A stretch of DNA of 64,000 nucleotides from Notolepis coatsorum (GCA_963971535.1 OZ020588.1:126434264-126498263), one strand, 5' to 3'. Positions 35,168 to 46,724 are shown, counted from the first letter of the stretch. Made by a program: numbers and translations. Notes: generated from the letters alone by a model not told the origin.

Positions 35168-35759
35168 CCCTCTGATGGGATGTCAAACATCTCTGGCAGG
35201 CTTCATTCCTTTCGACGACGTCTCTCTTCTCAGCCAGACTGAGCGCTTTGAACCTTTTGCAGAAGAAAATTTTGCCTCCGTGCTCCTCATCTCCACACAC
35301 GCTATATTCTTCTCCAGTCGCAACCATTCCTGTTGCTTGTGTGAACGTCTTCCACTCTGGCTTTCTTGGCTTCTCGAACACTTCTGAGGATCTTAGCTGC
35401 ACCAACGCCTCAAGGACTACTTCTTCATTTTTTAAGAATTTTAGGAGAGCGTCAAAGTGGCCTTCAGGGGTGACATTGTTCACAGGTGCAGCTTTAAAGG
35501 TGAGCCAGCTCCTCAGCTCACATTCAGGCAGTTTGCTTTCAATAGCTTTGATAACAAGTGGATTCTTTATAGCTCCAATATTTCCTAAGTCTGTCAGGTC
35601 AGTAAGGGCCTTCTCAACAGCTTGGATGAGCTCTATTGTTTTTCTCGGCTGGTTACCTTTTGCCACCGGCAACTTCTCCAACTCTTCAATTATCTGAATA
35701 GCGATGGTGGTCTGAGGTTTTCCCAGTCTCTTCGCCAATGGTGAAAGTCTCTCATGCAA
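34980..35759 (-). pseudogene. Gag C-terminal part of element C with Cys-rich knuckles
   Basis: 259 codons. A helical capsid-like segment (LSPLAKRLGKPQTTIAIQII... PECELRSWLTFK) leads to a Cys/His-rich tail: CQRCLTSHQRDGECSDRFLC, then CRKCCQKGETSDHHYLMC. These are nucleic-acid-binding knuckles as in BEL/Pao Gag. The upstream Gag piece is in another frame (35690-35932), overlapping by 70 bases, so the gene is frameshifted. Confidence 0.65.
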
Positions 35760-35932
35760 CCATTGAACTTTGGCAGCTTTATTGGGTGAAGGCGAACTCT
35801 CGGTATGGCTGCTGCTTGTGAGCCTCCCGCTTCCAGGCTTGCTATGCTAGCGCTGTGTGCTACCTCCCATGCTTTCCGCTGCGCCTTAGCCAGCTCGGCA
35901 CGCTCTTCTGCGGCGGCCTCTGCCATTACCAA
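35690..35932 (-). pseudogene. Gag middle fragment of element C
   Basis: Encodes an Ala/Glu-rich helix and then RVRLHPIKLPKFNG followed by HHWRRDWENL. The LPKFNG... W pattern is a recurring landmark of BEL-type Gag capsid starts. It is separated by frame breaks from the pieces on either side. Confidence 0.6.
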
Positions 35933-36109
35933 CTGGATCTCAGCTGCCTTTTCTCTGGCATCTGCGGCCCTCTCCTCAGACCCAGCGCTAACTTCGGCTG
36001 CCTTTAGCCTGGTCTCGGCGGCTCTTCTTTCAGCCTCAGCGGCTCCTTTTTCAGCTTCTGCAATGTCAGAGGCGGTCTTTAGCCTGATTTCAATGGCTCT
36101 ATCAGCCTG

Positions 36110-36667
36110 CTATTTCTGGACCCTGCCGAATTCAACCACCCACCTTCGCCAGAGGTCAATTCTCTTGTCCTCCAGTACTTGCAGCTTTTTTCTAACCTCG
36201 CACGCAGCGCCTTCAGGGATCCACCCTTCCCAGACAGCTAGCAGACTTTCTGCCTTGGTGATGAGAGATTCCAAGAGTGTGACTTGTTCTTTACCATTTT
36301 CGTAGGTGATTGTTTCCAGGTTAACTTCTCCCGCACCTTCATAGCTTCTTTCTGCCCGTCCAATGGCTGCTTTTAGCTCGGTATCTGCATATTTTGACCA
36401 AAGGTTGGAGTGGATTGCCTGCTTCACCTCTTTTAATGTTGTATCACACTCTATGGTTACCCTCTCCAAGTCTGCTTTGGCTTTATCATCCACAGCCTCC
36501 ATGTCGCCTGCTTCATCAATCAGACAGGCCTCACAAACATAATTAGCTGCATGAAGCCTTTCTGCGTCCTCAGAAAGGGATTTCAACTCACTTTTCAATT
36601 CCTCTCGCAGCATAGTTGGCGCCATTCGCAAAATGCTGTTGGCATTTCTTGTGAAAGCTGCCTTCAC
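36110..36667 (-). pseudogene. Gag N-terminal fragment of element C
   Basis: 185 codons, helix-rich. KAAFTRNANSILR near the start is typical of BEL/Pao Gag N-termini, followed by long acidic/basic helices and a C-terminal WRRWVVEFGRVQK. The frame extends a few codons upstream of the GTG at 36667 (LKKERAKVKAAF) to a stop in an AT-rich insertion of TTTAT repeats at about 36695-36735, which seems to have removed the real ATG. Confidence 0.6.
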
Positions 36668-36739
36668 TTTGGCCCTCTCTTTCTTTAATTGATCACTTTT
36701 TATTTATTTTTATTTATTTATTATTTATTTGACCATTGA

Positions 36740-37563
36740 TGCTAATTGAGCGTACCCGTAACTCCTTATCTACCTTGTGTCTTCCGCCCTCTCTAGCTGC
36801 CTAAACTAGCTCAGAAGCTTCTTCCCTGACTATCCTAGCCTAACTAGTCTTCAGCGGCGTTGCCAGGCTCACCAGAGGTCCCCCTGGGGATACCGCCCAA
36901 AAATGGAAAACAATACAAATAAACAAAGTGGAGTAGGTTTCACCTTCTCCCGCTGGCTTGCCACCCAGGTACACTCAAACTAAGCTAAAGGTCTTGAAAT
37001 TAGAGGGCTACTAAATCAGCATACACCTATATAATAGGATTGGCACCATCACAGGGCTAGTAAACAAGCTATAGCTTTTATCCTCAACTGGATGGGGGAC
37101 CGTGATGTAAACAAGACGAAAGTCTTCTCTGGTCTACATCCCCCCAACAACCGTGTGCACTGAGCTGCACTGTATTGTCCCCACTCTCCAATCTGTTAAT
37201 AAAATGCTCAATCAATCAATCAACTGCCTTCATTGCTTGTCCACGTTAGCTTTGGTATGCTATTTGATAGCCAGTTTCAGTAGCTTGGCATTACTCCTGA
37301 TCGCATTTGAAGTTGGCACTGACATCTGTCAAACCAAGTTTTCATTCATTCACTCATTCAGCTGCGTTAGCTTCCTTAGCTGTGTTAGCTGCTTGCATTA
37401 GCATTTGAACCAGGTGAAAGTTCCTGCTCGCTGACCCGTATGGTCTGATGCGCAAGTTATTCCATTTACAACGACACAGGAGTACCTCATATCCCTCGGT
37501 TATTTTGACCTTGTCTGACGGCGCGTTTCAGCCACTCTTCTGCCGCCGCCCGTGGTTTGTAAC
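36740..37563 (-). mobile_element. 5' leader of element C
   Basis: Non-coding sequence between gag and the right LTR. 37098-37143 (GATGTAAACAAGACGAAAGT core) is repeated in reverse complement at about 62366-62410. No standard TGG-type tRNA primer site abuts the LTR; on minus the LTR is followed by GTTACAAACCACGGG. Confidence 0.45.
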
Positions 37564-37605
37564 TGTGCAGCTTTACTCCCGCTGCTGGGGTGAAGGGATG
37601 GACAG
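37564..37605 (-). mobile_element. Element C right LTR, first 42 bases
   Basis: Matches 32562-32603. Interrupted by BEL1 at GACAG (37601-37605). The LTR resumes at 46730. Confidence 0.9.
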
Positions 37606-39032
37606 TGTAACTGAGGGGTACAATTCCCTGACTGTATTGTTAGATATGATACTTACTACCACTACCTCTTGTACTTTAGACTCTGGCCACCCAGTACTAG
37701 GCATAAATAATTATGGTAAACACTCCCACGTAGATGAAACGATCCAACACAAATGTACCAAGTCGAAAGTCTGCGTTTAATAATAATTAATACATAGCAA
37801 AAGGTATGTAGTGCAATCACTTAATTACATTTATGATTTGAAATAGGATGCACTTTTATGGCAAATGAGTATTCGTTGGTATATCAATAGAGAACGTCCA
37901 ATCTCTGGTGGCGCAGGCGGTAAATATACAACCTGGAATATTTAAGGAATAATAGCAATGATACTTTAATGATTATAGAACTGGATACACTAGGGGGGAA
38001 TTCCGGTCGCTTGTAAGACAACTGGAGAAGGGGGGGGGGTAGAGTCTGGCTGTATCCGTCTGGCCGAGGGTATCCTGGGAGAACCCACGGTTGTGCGGCT
38101 CGGTGCCTCAGCGATCCTAGATCCACAGATGAAAGCAGTTGGACTCTCTGTGGGTCGGCTTCCTCCGGTCCACGATGGAGAGACGTGAAGCGACCTCGTC
38201 GTGTAGAGCGTCTCCTCACCTGTCGTCCTCTCCGGGGGGGGGGTTTCCAACACACGGCAGTGTTGGTCTTTATCCATAGAATAATCACTGTATACAAAGC
38301 ATAATCCGTGCCTGGGAAGGCGGGCTGTCGTCGGTAGAATAATCCGGTATGCAGGTCCACTCGCTCGTCGGCTCTGGGGCTCCTCGGGTGCAGCCTCACA
38401 TGGGGTCGGCCACCCTGGATAAGCAGCCAGTTCTCTGCCCGAAACGATGGGGTACTGACTACGATAGTATTCTCACCGCACGAAGCACTACATATGAATA
38501 GACTATTATTAGCTTAATAGACTACGTCCAACTCGACGATATAGTGCCAAATATGACTATTCAAATATTAATATACACGATGTCTCAATACCGATGGTAG
38601 GCCGAACTTGGCCTTACTCCCACACGTGGCGTCGCGGGGAGGCTTTACGTCTGTCACTCTATTGGAGGGTAAGAAACTGGACTAAAAAGGAAGTCCTACT
38701 TTAGTAGCGCAGTATATATACACACTATGAACAAATAGTACCGTTAGTGGTGCGGTAGCCAGATTCCTACGCGGAACTAGGACTTGTTCGTACATGTTGA
38801 GCGGTACGTTTGAACTGGGTCTGGGGGGTATGGCAGCCTGGCACCAAGGTCTCGACCAATAGTAGAATGGAGACTATTATGGGATGTTCAGTAGGCTAGA
38901 ATGGATATTCAATGCATATTGTACAAGGAATATACAAGGGATATCAGGGAATATTAGAGAATATACAAATACAACCAAATATATATATACAAATAAATAT
39001 ATATATTCGGTTTAATCTGGCCCTTCACAACA
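37606..39032 (-). mobile_element. BEL1 3' LTR
   Basis: 1427 bp. On + it starts TGTAACTGAGGGG and ends TTCACAACA. It is nearly identical to 45296-46724; about five substitutions and a G-tract length change were seen. On minus, the purine-rich AATCAGGGGGTGGC (39033-39046) directly precedes it. GACAG (37601-37605) is the target duplication. Minus-strand TATATATA lies at about 38711-38718. Confidence 0.95.
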
Positions 39033-39140
39033 GCCACCCCCTGATTGGTCCCAGACCTAATCAGTTAAGCAGAGACAGATTAATCGCGTTGTCTATTTAC
39101 ACATAAGGGTTTGCTGTAGGGGTCAGTCAACTTCACAAAG

Positions 39141-42100
39141 TCATAGGGTTATAGGGTCATGGTCATCATCGATTGTGTCTGGGAGTCGGGGCAGTTCTAT
39201 GAGCCTCGCCACGGGACGGGTGTAAGTGCGACCCTGGACAAGCACTTCAGCTGCTCGGACCTTGCCGTCGGCACCGGTGATCACTTTGCTTACGCGGCCG
39301 GCCGGCCACATAGCTCTGGGCAGTGATTGATCAATAATCATGACGACTGTTCCTTCTGTCAAATTGTCTCTCTCCTTTACCCACTTCTGGCGGGTCTGTA
39401 GAGACGGTAGGTAGTGCAGTAGGAAACTGCTCCAAAACTTGTCAACTAATACTTGGCTGTACCTCCACATTCGTCGGCCGTTCGCTTCTTCAGGCCGGTA
39501 CATTGTCTGGGGTAACGCGGGATCTAGCCGCCCCATCAGGAGTGTGTTGGGGGTAACTGGGTCGATATCCGCCACATCGCTGGAGACGTAGCCGAGGGGC
39601 TTAGAGTTCAATACTCCCTCAATCTCCGTGAGGACTGTCATTAGGACTTCTTCCGCCACAGTCTGGGCCCCAAGTACTGCGTACAGGGCTGTCTTTATGG
39701 AACGCACTTCCCGTTCCCAAGTACCACCGAAGTGGGGTGCGTTTGGGGGGTTGAATTGGAAGTCAATCTGTGCTGGAGCGAGGTGGGTCTTAAGTTCTGG
39801 GCCCATAGTTTGGAAGCTCTCTCTCAGCTCTCTTTCGCCGCCTTTGAAGTTTGTCCCATGATCGGACAATAGTGTAGACGGTCTTCCTTTCCGTGATGTG
39901 AATCTACGGAAGGCCATAAGGAATGAGTCTGTGCTCATGGTCGGGAGAAGCTCGATGTGTATCGCTCTGGTGGTCATGCATTTGAATACAATACCCCACC
40001 GCTTCTCGGTTCCTCTTCCTTTCTTTATGTGCAGCGGGCCAAAGCAGTCCATACCCGTTGAGTGGAATGGCTTGTCACCGATTCGGAGGCGACATGGAGG
40101 AAGGTCAGCCATCCTTGGTATGCTGGGCTGCGCGCGCCACTTGCGGCAGTCTAGACATGTTCGCTGGAAGCGTCGTACCGCCTCTCTTCCTTGTAGGATC
40201 CAGTAACGATGTCTGATCTCCGCGAAGACTCTTTCTGCTCCTGCGTGATGTACATCCTCATCGTATTTCTTTATAATCAGCTCTGTGACCTTGTGTCGGC
40301 TGTTCAATACGATCGGGTATTTAATGTCATCCGGTAGATTGGGGGCTCTGCGTAGGCGACCACCCACTCTGATGAGGGTATGAGCGTCGCTCTCGGGGGC
40401 CAGATGAATTAATCTGCTGTCGGATGGGACGGGCTTTCCTCCCTGTAGACAGGCCAATTCATCGGGGAACGAGTCTCTCTGGGCTCGCTGCAGTAGAAGC
40501 AATTCTGCTTCCTCGTAGTTAGCTGCTGACATTTCAGCGGGGGACTTACACTCCGGGTGGTGCCGCAGGAATGTCCTTTGTTGTGCACTCTCTATGGTAG
40601 TGCAATCATCTATGTTGGGGTCTGCGGAGATAACAGTGCTCAATCCACAGAACACAGGCTTCTTATTCTCAGCCTCCTCCTGACTGGCTTCCCTCGGGAT
40701 AGGCGTGGGCCACTCTCCTTCCGGGAGCTTTAGGAATGCTGGGCCGTCACTGTAGACATTGCGACGGGTGAGGTCATCTAGGGGCATTCCCCGGGTGATG
40801 ACGTCAGCTGGGTTCTGTTTTGTATCAACGTAGCGCCACTCTGTTTCTCCGGTTAACTCTTCGGTTAAGTCTTGAATCTCGGTGACTCTGACTCCCACGA
40901 AGACTTTGTACTTGCATGAGTCCGATTTGATCCAGGCGAGTACTGTCGTGGAATCTGACCACAGGATTGTTCTAGACACCGGTATGGTGAGCTCACGTTG
41001 GATGAGCGTGGCTAGGTGCGCTCCGGCTAGGGCTGCGCAGAGCTCTAGGCGTGGGATAGATTGTTGCTTGCGTGGGGCTATTCTCGAGCGGGCGAGGACA
41101 AATGCTGTGTAGATCTCTCCCCCCTCTTCTTGGGCCCGCAAGTAGGCTACTGATCCGTATGCGACCTCTGAGGCGTCACTGAAGACGTGTAAGTCCATTT
41201 TACATGTCTCTGGCCTCACCGTGGGTGGGAAGTAGCTTCGGCGCATATTAACGCCTGGGAGTGAGTGGAGCTCCATCTCCCACTCTCTCCAGGTGGATGC
41301 AAGGTGTGCGGGAATGGGGTCGTCCCAGCCCTGGTCCTTGTCCCACAATGCTCGTACAATCATTTTTGCCCTGGTGGTGTACGGTAGAATACATCCTAGC
41401 GGGTCATATTGTCGGGCGAGTGTTGTGTACACACTCCGTCTGGTGGTCGGCGCCGCCGCCGGCCTTCCCTGCTCCGTAGTCAGGGGCTTGTGTCTGTAGT
41501 GAAGCGAATCTGTTTTGAATCGCCACACCAATCCCAGGGTCATCTCCTGGGCTTCTCCCGGGATTGTAGCCATCCAGGTCTCGCTGCTGGCTGCCTTGTC
41601 CTCGGAGGAGAGGCTGCGCAGTACTTGCGGATCGCTGCTGGCCCACTGCCTGAGATCAAAGCCGCCTTTGATCAATGAGGCGCGGAGTTTAATCAGGAGA
41701 GCCTCGGCTTCTTCCTGGGTTGAAAGGCTTTGTAGACAGTTGTCTACGTAGAAGCTGTTCTTTACGCTGTGTCGGACCTCTTCGTCCGCTGCTGGGTCCT
41801 CTGCTACATGTTTCTGTAGTGCAAATGTAGCACAGCAGAGGCTGCACGTCGTTCCGAAGGGGAGGACTTCCCATTGGTAGATGGCTGGGTGCTCATCTCC
41901 TGGCTTCTCTCTCCATAGGAACCGTAACAGGGGCTTGTCCTCCTCTACTAATCTCACCTGCAGGAACATTCCTTTAATGTCCCCGCTGATGGCCACCTTT
42001 TCCTGGCGGAAGCGGAGTAGAACGCCGAGTAGGGAGGGGCCGAGTGTGGGACCGGGCAGTAACTCTTTATTCAGATTTTGGGATCCGATCTGGTAGCTGC

Positions 42101-45100
42101 AGTTAAATACTATGCGGTCTTTACCGTTGTGATGGACCTTGTGGTGAGGCACGTACCACGATTCAGTGGTCTGGTCAGCCTCTTTAATGTCCATCTTTGT
42201 GACGTGTCCCGCTGTGATGAGCTTCTCAATCTCAGCGCGGTATACACTCTCTTGGGCGGGGTTCTTGGCTAAGCGCCGCTCCGTGTTCAGCAGGTACCGT
42301 TCTGTGGCGTCTGTCTTGGCGTGGAAAGTAGGCATTCCTTCTCGCCGCAGGAGTGGCGTGGCGTATCTCAACACGCCGTTGACCGGGACTCTCTTGGTCC
42401 CTGTCTCGAGGAGGTGAATGGCGTAAATGTCATCTTTAGAGCGAATGTCTTTCTTTCCGTTCTTAAAGGGCATTTGTTCCAAGGTCCATAACCGCTCTAC
42501 GTGTTGCAGGAGTGCGGTTTCTCCCTCTGTGACTCGGGAGTGGAGACATCTAGTGGCTGTACTTCGGTTGAGAGATTTGGCGAGCGGGCCTTGGAGAGTC
42601 CATCCCAAACGGGTCTCGACTGCTGCAGGACAGCCTCGGGGTCCGGTATGAACCCGGTCTATCGGGACAATGAGGTCTGCATGGTCGGAGCCTATCAACA
42701 CGGTCGGCATAGCATTGTCTATGAGCGGGATCGGTAACTTGCGCAGATGTGCATATTTCTCCATCAGCTTGGCGACGGGGTATGTGTACCGCGACAGTCC
42801 TATTTCTTGGCTGGTGAAAGCGTCTGTAATCTGGTACCGTCGCTCAGGCTGGCCGCTTGCTGCGATAGAGAATGAGACATTCTCGCCCTTTATCTTCTTC
42901 AAATCTCGTCTTATTGTCCGAATTGTCATTTGGGTTTCGCTTCCCCGCAGCCCTAGCTGGGCCGCAGCGGAGGCGAGCAGAAGGGTCTTCTCTGACCCGT
43001 CATCGAGGACGGCGTAAGTGTCCAGGACTTTATTCTGGTAGCTTAGTGTCACACGCACTACTTTTAGGAGTACTCGGGCTCCACTGCTGCTGGCGGGATC
43101 GATGTACATGACGCTCGCTTTGCTGCTGGATGGTGCGGGTGAAGGGCGCCGTCTGTTACTGTCGTGAAGTATGTCCAGATGGGCTCCATCGCACTTGGTG
43201 CACCCTTTCTTTAAGCGGCATTCGGCTGCCATGTGTGAGCGCGCACAGCGAAAACAGCGCTTGTTGGACTTTATCCATTGACTTGCTTCCTCCGCGTTCA
43301 GCTTGGGGAAGGAGTCACATTGCGCTAGCCAGTGTTCTTTCTCACAGTAGGGGCACACTATCTTCCACTTCTCCGTTCTGGAGGGGGTACTGTGGCTCCT
43401 GCTGCTCGGTACTGACTCCGATTGGTGCATCACAGTCACCGATCTTCTTCCATCATTTAGTCGTCTGGTTCCTTCTCTGGAGCCAGGGGTGCTCCGTCCG
43501 AATGTATCTAGCCGTAGGCTGCTGACTTCTCTCGCCAGGAAGTCTGCTAGATCGAGGAGGTTCGGTTCGGGGCCATTCGGGTCTCGGTGGTCTCTCTGCC
43601 GCCTAAAACGCTCCTGTCGAGCGGGTGGCAGCTTCTCCAAGATCCTTTCCACATTTGAGTTGGCGTAAAGTTCATGCCTCCCCTTCTCTCTCTGCGCTCC
43701 CAACATCCCTACCAGGGACTGCACTCTGATGGACAGGTCGTCCAGTGCTCGATTGTCTATTGCTGGGGGTAAGCGGTCGATGTGTCGGATCTCCTGGATC
43801 ACGTAATCCCATATGCGCCCATACCTCTGGTCCAATGCTACCAGCGCTGCTGTGTATGGGGTGGTGGAAGTCGCGTAGGCGAGCGCTATATTATGTGCGC
43901 GGGGTACCTTTAAGTGCTTCAGTAGGATGGCGTATTTATGGCGTTCATCCAATACATCCACCAACATGGTCTCCAGACACATGCGGAGTTCTGTATACTG
44001 GGCCCGGTTCTCTTGGGTGAAGTCGGGTACCATAGGCGTGCCAATGTATGACGCTGACTGTGGATACATCGGCGAGCATTGGGGGAGAGGCCTCCTAGGC
44101 GAGTCTCCTCCCGCTCCTTGGTATGGGCTGGTACCGGCAGTGTACCATGGCCCGCTTGTCCAGGTGCTGTTCCTCGGTGCGGGTCGTGCGTCGTGCTCAC
44201 CCGGGTATAGAGTCGGGGGTCTGTAGCGCAGCTCCGCGGGAGTATAGCCTGGGCTGTACCGGACCTCCTGGTCCGGTAGAGTACTGTGCTGTCGTCGGGC
44301 GTGGTTCTCCTCCTCTTCCTTTTCGTCTTCAGCTAGGTCATCCAGTGCTTGTAGTCTCTGGTTTAGCCTCTCCACAGGATATGCTGCTCCTTCCCGGTTG
44401 CTAGGTCTCGCTTGGACCGGTGGGGGGAGGTGGTCTGTGGGGGGTATAGACCTCGTCTGTTGGTCAAGTTCAGGGTTGTTTACTCGGCTAGGGGATGCCG
44501 CCCTGGAGGTGTGTCTAGACGAGTTCCTGGAGCCTCTGGCGGAGGGAGAGGGTGTTGTCCGTCTGATCAGCTGTTCTATTAGTTGCGCTTGCTGTCTGTC
44601 GCGCTCTGCGTCCCGTAGAGCACCAGCAGCTGCTCGCTGGCTGTCTGCTCGGTCTCGGGCCACATTCTCTTCCCTCTGAATGCGTCTTATTTCTAGACGT
44701 ATATGCTCTTCTTCGCTCCGCTGCTGGATCTGCAGTCGGTCGCGTTCAGCAGCGGCGTTCAGGCTGATGAGGAAGGCCTGCTGTAGGGTCCTCTCTGCCT
44801 CGCTGGGAGAAGGCGGTTGTATAGGGGAGCCTTCCCTCGGGGTACTCCTTGCGGAGCCTTGGAGCTCTATCTCCACGGTGCTCTCCCCGTCTTCTTCCGT
44901 GCCGAGTTCTCTCTCGGTGGCGTTGTATTCCTCCCGGGACTCATCAGGGACTACTTCTTCAGTACTGGCGGGGTGTGAAGTCATGTCTGGTTCCCACTGG
45001 TCCCGACCGTGAACTTGGTCAGTTTCATTAGAACCCGTAGGGGCCTCTATGGTCGGGGTAGTCTGGGCGTTGGGGTTAGACATACTTTTACTTTCTAGTT

Positions 45101-45251
45101 TTACCGCGTTTACTGTTAGTAGAAGACTAGGTTGTTGACTGACAGCGTAAGCCTCTAAGTACTGAGGGAGCCGTCGTTCGCGCTGCGGGCGTTGGTTAGG
45201 AGGATCGTTTCGTGGAGTGTTCATCATAGGCCATTTCAATATTAATAACAC
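39141..45251 (-). CDS. BEL1 Gag-Pol polyprotein, apparently intact
   Basis: A single 2036-codon frame. The likely start is the ATG ATG pair at 45227 (residue 9) because the frame's first codon is GTG. Gag occupies about residues 1-610 (acidic, then Glu/Arg-rich coiled coil, then capsid-like). CCHC-type knuckles start at about 630 (CPYCEKEHW; CFRCARSHMAAEC). The protease has LDDGSEK at about 749. RT follows, with motif A SGDIKGMFLQV at about 1089 and motif C FYVDN at about 1168 (usual YVDD, so the second Asp is Asn). RNase H has FSDASE at about 1357 and SDSTT further on. Integrase has HHAGAE and CLDCRKW zinc ligands at about 1669-1700, then D ~1733 (MDCFGP), D ~1797 (SDHGTN) and E ~1846 (WEREVR). 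The DUF5641-like C-terminus is present. Domain order is that of BEL/Pao. Confidence 0.93.
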   Translation of the reverse strand: MLLILKWPMMNTPRNDPPNQRPQRERRLPQYLEAYAVSQQPSLLLTVNAVKLESKSMSNPNAQTTPTIEAPTGSNETDQVHGRDQWEPDMTSHPASTEEVVPDESREEYNATERELGTEEDGESTVEIELQGSARSTPREGSPIQPPSPSEAERTLQQAFLISLNAAAERDRLQIQQRSEEEHIRLEIRRIQREENVARDRADSQRAAAGALRDAERDRQQAQLIEQLIRRTTPSPSARGSRNSSRHTSRAASPSRVNNPELDQQTRSIPPTDHLPPPVQARPSNREGAAYPVERLNQRLQALDDLAEDEKEEEENHARRQHSTLPDQEVRYSPGYTPAELRYRPPTLYPGEHDARPAPRNSTWTSGPWYTAGTSPYQGAGGDSPRRPLPQCSPMYPQSASYIGTPMVPDFTQENRAQYTELRMCLETMLVDVLDERHKYAILLKHLKVPRAHNIALAYATSTTPYTAALVALDQRYGRIWDYVIQEIRHIDRLPPAIDNRALDDLSIRVQSLVGMLGAQREKGRHELYANSNVERILEKLPPARQERFRRQRDHRDPNGPEPNLLDLADFLAREVSSLRLDTFGRSTPGSREGTRRLNDGRRSVTVMHQSESVPSSRSHSTPSRTEKWKIVCPYCEKEHWLAQCDSFPKLNAEEASQWIKSNKRCFRCARSHMAAECRLKKGCTKCDGAHLDILHDSNRRRPSPAPSSSKASVMYIDPASSSGARVLLKVVRVTLSYQNKVLDTYAVLDDGSEKTLLLASAAAQLGLRGSETQMTIRTIRRDLKKIKGENVSFSIAASGQPERRYQITDAFTSQEIGLSRYTYPVAKLMEKYAHLRKLPIPLIDNAMPTVLIGSDHADLIVPIDRVHTGPRGCPAAVETRLGWTLQGPLAKSLNRSTATRCLHSRVTEGETALLQHVERLWTLEQMPFKNGKKDIRSKDDIYAIHLLETGTKRVPVNGVLRYATPLLRREGMPTFHAKTDATERYLLNTERRLAKNPAQESVYRAEIEKLITAGHVTKMDIKEADQTTESWYVPHHKVHHNGKDRIVFNCSYQIGSQNLNKELLPGPTLGPSLLGVLLRFRQEKVAISGDIKGMFLQVRLVEEDKPLLRFLWREKPGDEHPAIYQWEVLPFGTTCSLCCATFALQKHVAEDPAADEEVRHSVKNSFYVDNCLQSLSTQEEAEALLIKLRASLIKGGFDLRQWASSDPQVLRSLSSEDKAASSETWMATIPGEAQEMTLGLVWRFKTDSLHYRHKPLTTEQGRPAAAPTTRRSVYTTLARQYDPLGCILPYTTRAKMIVRALWDKDQGWDDPIPAHLASTWREWEMELHSLPGVNMRRSYFPPTVRPETCKMDLHVFSDASEVAYGSVAYLRAQEEGGEIYTAFVLARSRIAPRKQQSIPRLELCAALAGAHLATLIQRELTIPVSRTILWSDSTTVLAWIKSDSCKYKVFVGVRVTEIQDLTEELTGETEWRYVDTKQNPADVITRGMPLDDLTRRNVYSDGPAFLKLPEGEWPTPIPREASQEEAENKKPVFCGLSTVISADPNIDDCTTIESAQQRTFLRHHPECKSPAEMSAANYEEAELLLLQRAQRDSFPDELACLQGGKPVPSDSRLIHLAPESDAHTLIRVGGRLRRAPNLPDDIKYPIVLNSRHKVTELIIKKYDEDVHHAGAERVFAEIRHRYWILQGREAVRRFQRTCLDCRKWRAQPSIPRMADLPPCRLRIGDKPFHSTGMDCFGPLHIKKGRGTEKRWGIVFKCMTTRAIHIELLPTMSTDSFLMAFRRFTSRKGRPSTLLSDHGTNFKGGERELRESFQTMGPELKTHLAPAQIDFQFNPPNAPHFGGTWEREVRSIKTALYAVLGAQTVAEEVLMTVLTEIEGVLNSKPLGYVSSDVADIDPVTPNTLLMGRLDPALPQTMYRPEEANGRRMWRYSQVLVDKFWSSFLLHYLPSLQTRQKWVKERDNLTEGTVVMIIDQSLPRAMWPAGRVSKVITGADGKVRAAEVLVQGRTYTRPVARLIELPRLPDTIDDDHDPITL

Positions 45252-45275
45252 TATATTAATATTACACTAATTACC

Positions 45276-45293
45276 ATCCGGCTCGAAGGACCA
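45276..45293 (-). promoter_or_regulatory. BEL1 primer-binding site, tRNA-Tyr type
   Basis: On minus, two bases after the 5' LTR, it reads TGGTCCTTCGAGCCGGAT. This is complementary to a tRNA 3' end of ATCCGGCTCGAAGGACCA, which fits eukaryotic tRNA-Tyr (acceptor CCTTCGA). Confidence 0.85.
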
Positions 45294-45295
45294 AT

Positions 45296-46724
45296 TGTAA
45301 CTGAGGGGTACAATTCCCTGACTGTATTGTTAGATATGATACTTACTACCACTACCTCTTGTACTTTAGACTCTGGCCACCCAGTACTAGGCATAAATAA
45401 TTATGGTAAACACTCCCACGTAGATGAAACGATCCAACACAAATGTACCAAGTCAAAAGTCTGCGTTTAATAATAATTAATACATAGCAAAAGGTATGTA
45501 GAGCAATCACTTAATTACATTTATGATTTGAAATAGGATGCACTTTTATGGCAAATGAGTATTCGTTGGTATATCAATAGAGAACGTCCAATCTCTGGTG
45601 GCGCAGGCGGTAAATATACAACCTGGAATATTTAAGGAATAATAGCAATGATACTTTAATGATTATAGAACTGGATACACTACGGGGGAATTCCGGTCGC
45701 TTGTAAGACAACTGGAGAAGGGGGGGGGGGGTAGAGTCTGGCTGTATCCGTCTGGCCGAGGGTATCCTGGGAGAACCCACGGTTGTGCGGCTCGGTGCCT
45801 CAGCGATCCTCGATCCACAGATGAAAGCAGTTGGACTCTCTGTGGGTCGGCTTCCTCCGGTCCACGATGGAGAGACGTGAAGCGACCTCGTCGTGTAGAG
45901 CGTCTCCTCACCTGTCGTCCTCTCCGGGGGGGGGGTTTCCAACACACGGCAGTGTTGGTCTTTATCCATAGAATAATCACTGTATACAAAGCATAATCCG
46001 TGCCTGGGAAGGCGGGCTGTCGTCGGTAGAATAATCCGGTATGCAGGTCCACTCGCTCGTCGGCTCTGGGGCTCCTCGGGTGCAGCCTCACATGGGGTCG
46101 GCCACCCTGGATAAGCAGCCAGTTCTCTGCCCGAAACGATGGGGTACTGACTACGATAGTATTCTCACCGCACGAAGCACTACATATGAATAGACTATTA
46201 TTAGCTTAATAGACTACGTCCAACTCGACGATATAGTGCCAAATATGACTATTCAAATATTAATATACACGATGTCTCAATACCGATGGTAGGCCGAACT
46301 TGGCCTTACTCCCACACGTGGCGTCGCGGGGAGGCTTTACGTCTGTCACTCTATTGGAGGGTAAGAAACTGGACTAAAAAGGAAGTCCTACTTTAGTAGC
46401 GCAGTATATATACGCACTATGAACAAATAGTACCGTTAGTGGTGCGGTAGCCAGATTCCTACGCGGAACTAGGACTTGTTCGTACATGTTGAGCGGTACG
46501 TTTGAACTGGGTCTGGGGGGTATGGCAGCCTGGCACCAAGGTCTCGACCAATAGTAGAATGGAGACTATTATGGGATGTTCAGTAGGCTAGAATGGATAT
46601 TCAATGCATATTGTACAAGGAATATACAAGGGATATCAGGGAATATTAGAGAATATACAAATACAACCAAATATATATATACAAATAAATATATATATTC
46701 GGTTTAATCTGGCCCTTCACAACA
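45296..46724 (-). mobile_element. BEL1 5' LTR
   Basis: 1429 bp, same ends as the other BEL1 LTR, followed by GACAG (46725-46729). It drives transcription leftwards. Frames in it (for example 45574-45969) are also present in the 3' LTR and are not genes. Confidence 0.95.

Noticed and set aside
37884..38399. 171-codon frame on minus (also 45574-46091)
   Set aside because: It lies in the BEL1 LTR, occurs in both LTR copies, and its reading changes with G-tract length.
39628..45031. Many + strand frames of 60-130 codons under BEL1, and - strand frames under BEL2
   Set aside because: Shadows of the long polyprotein frames on the opposite strand.
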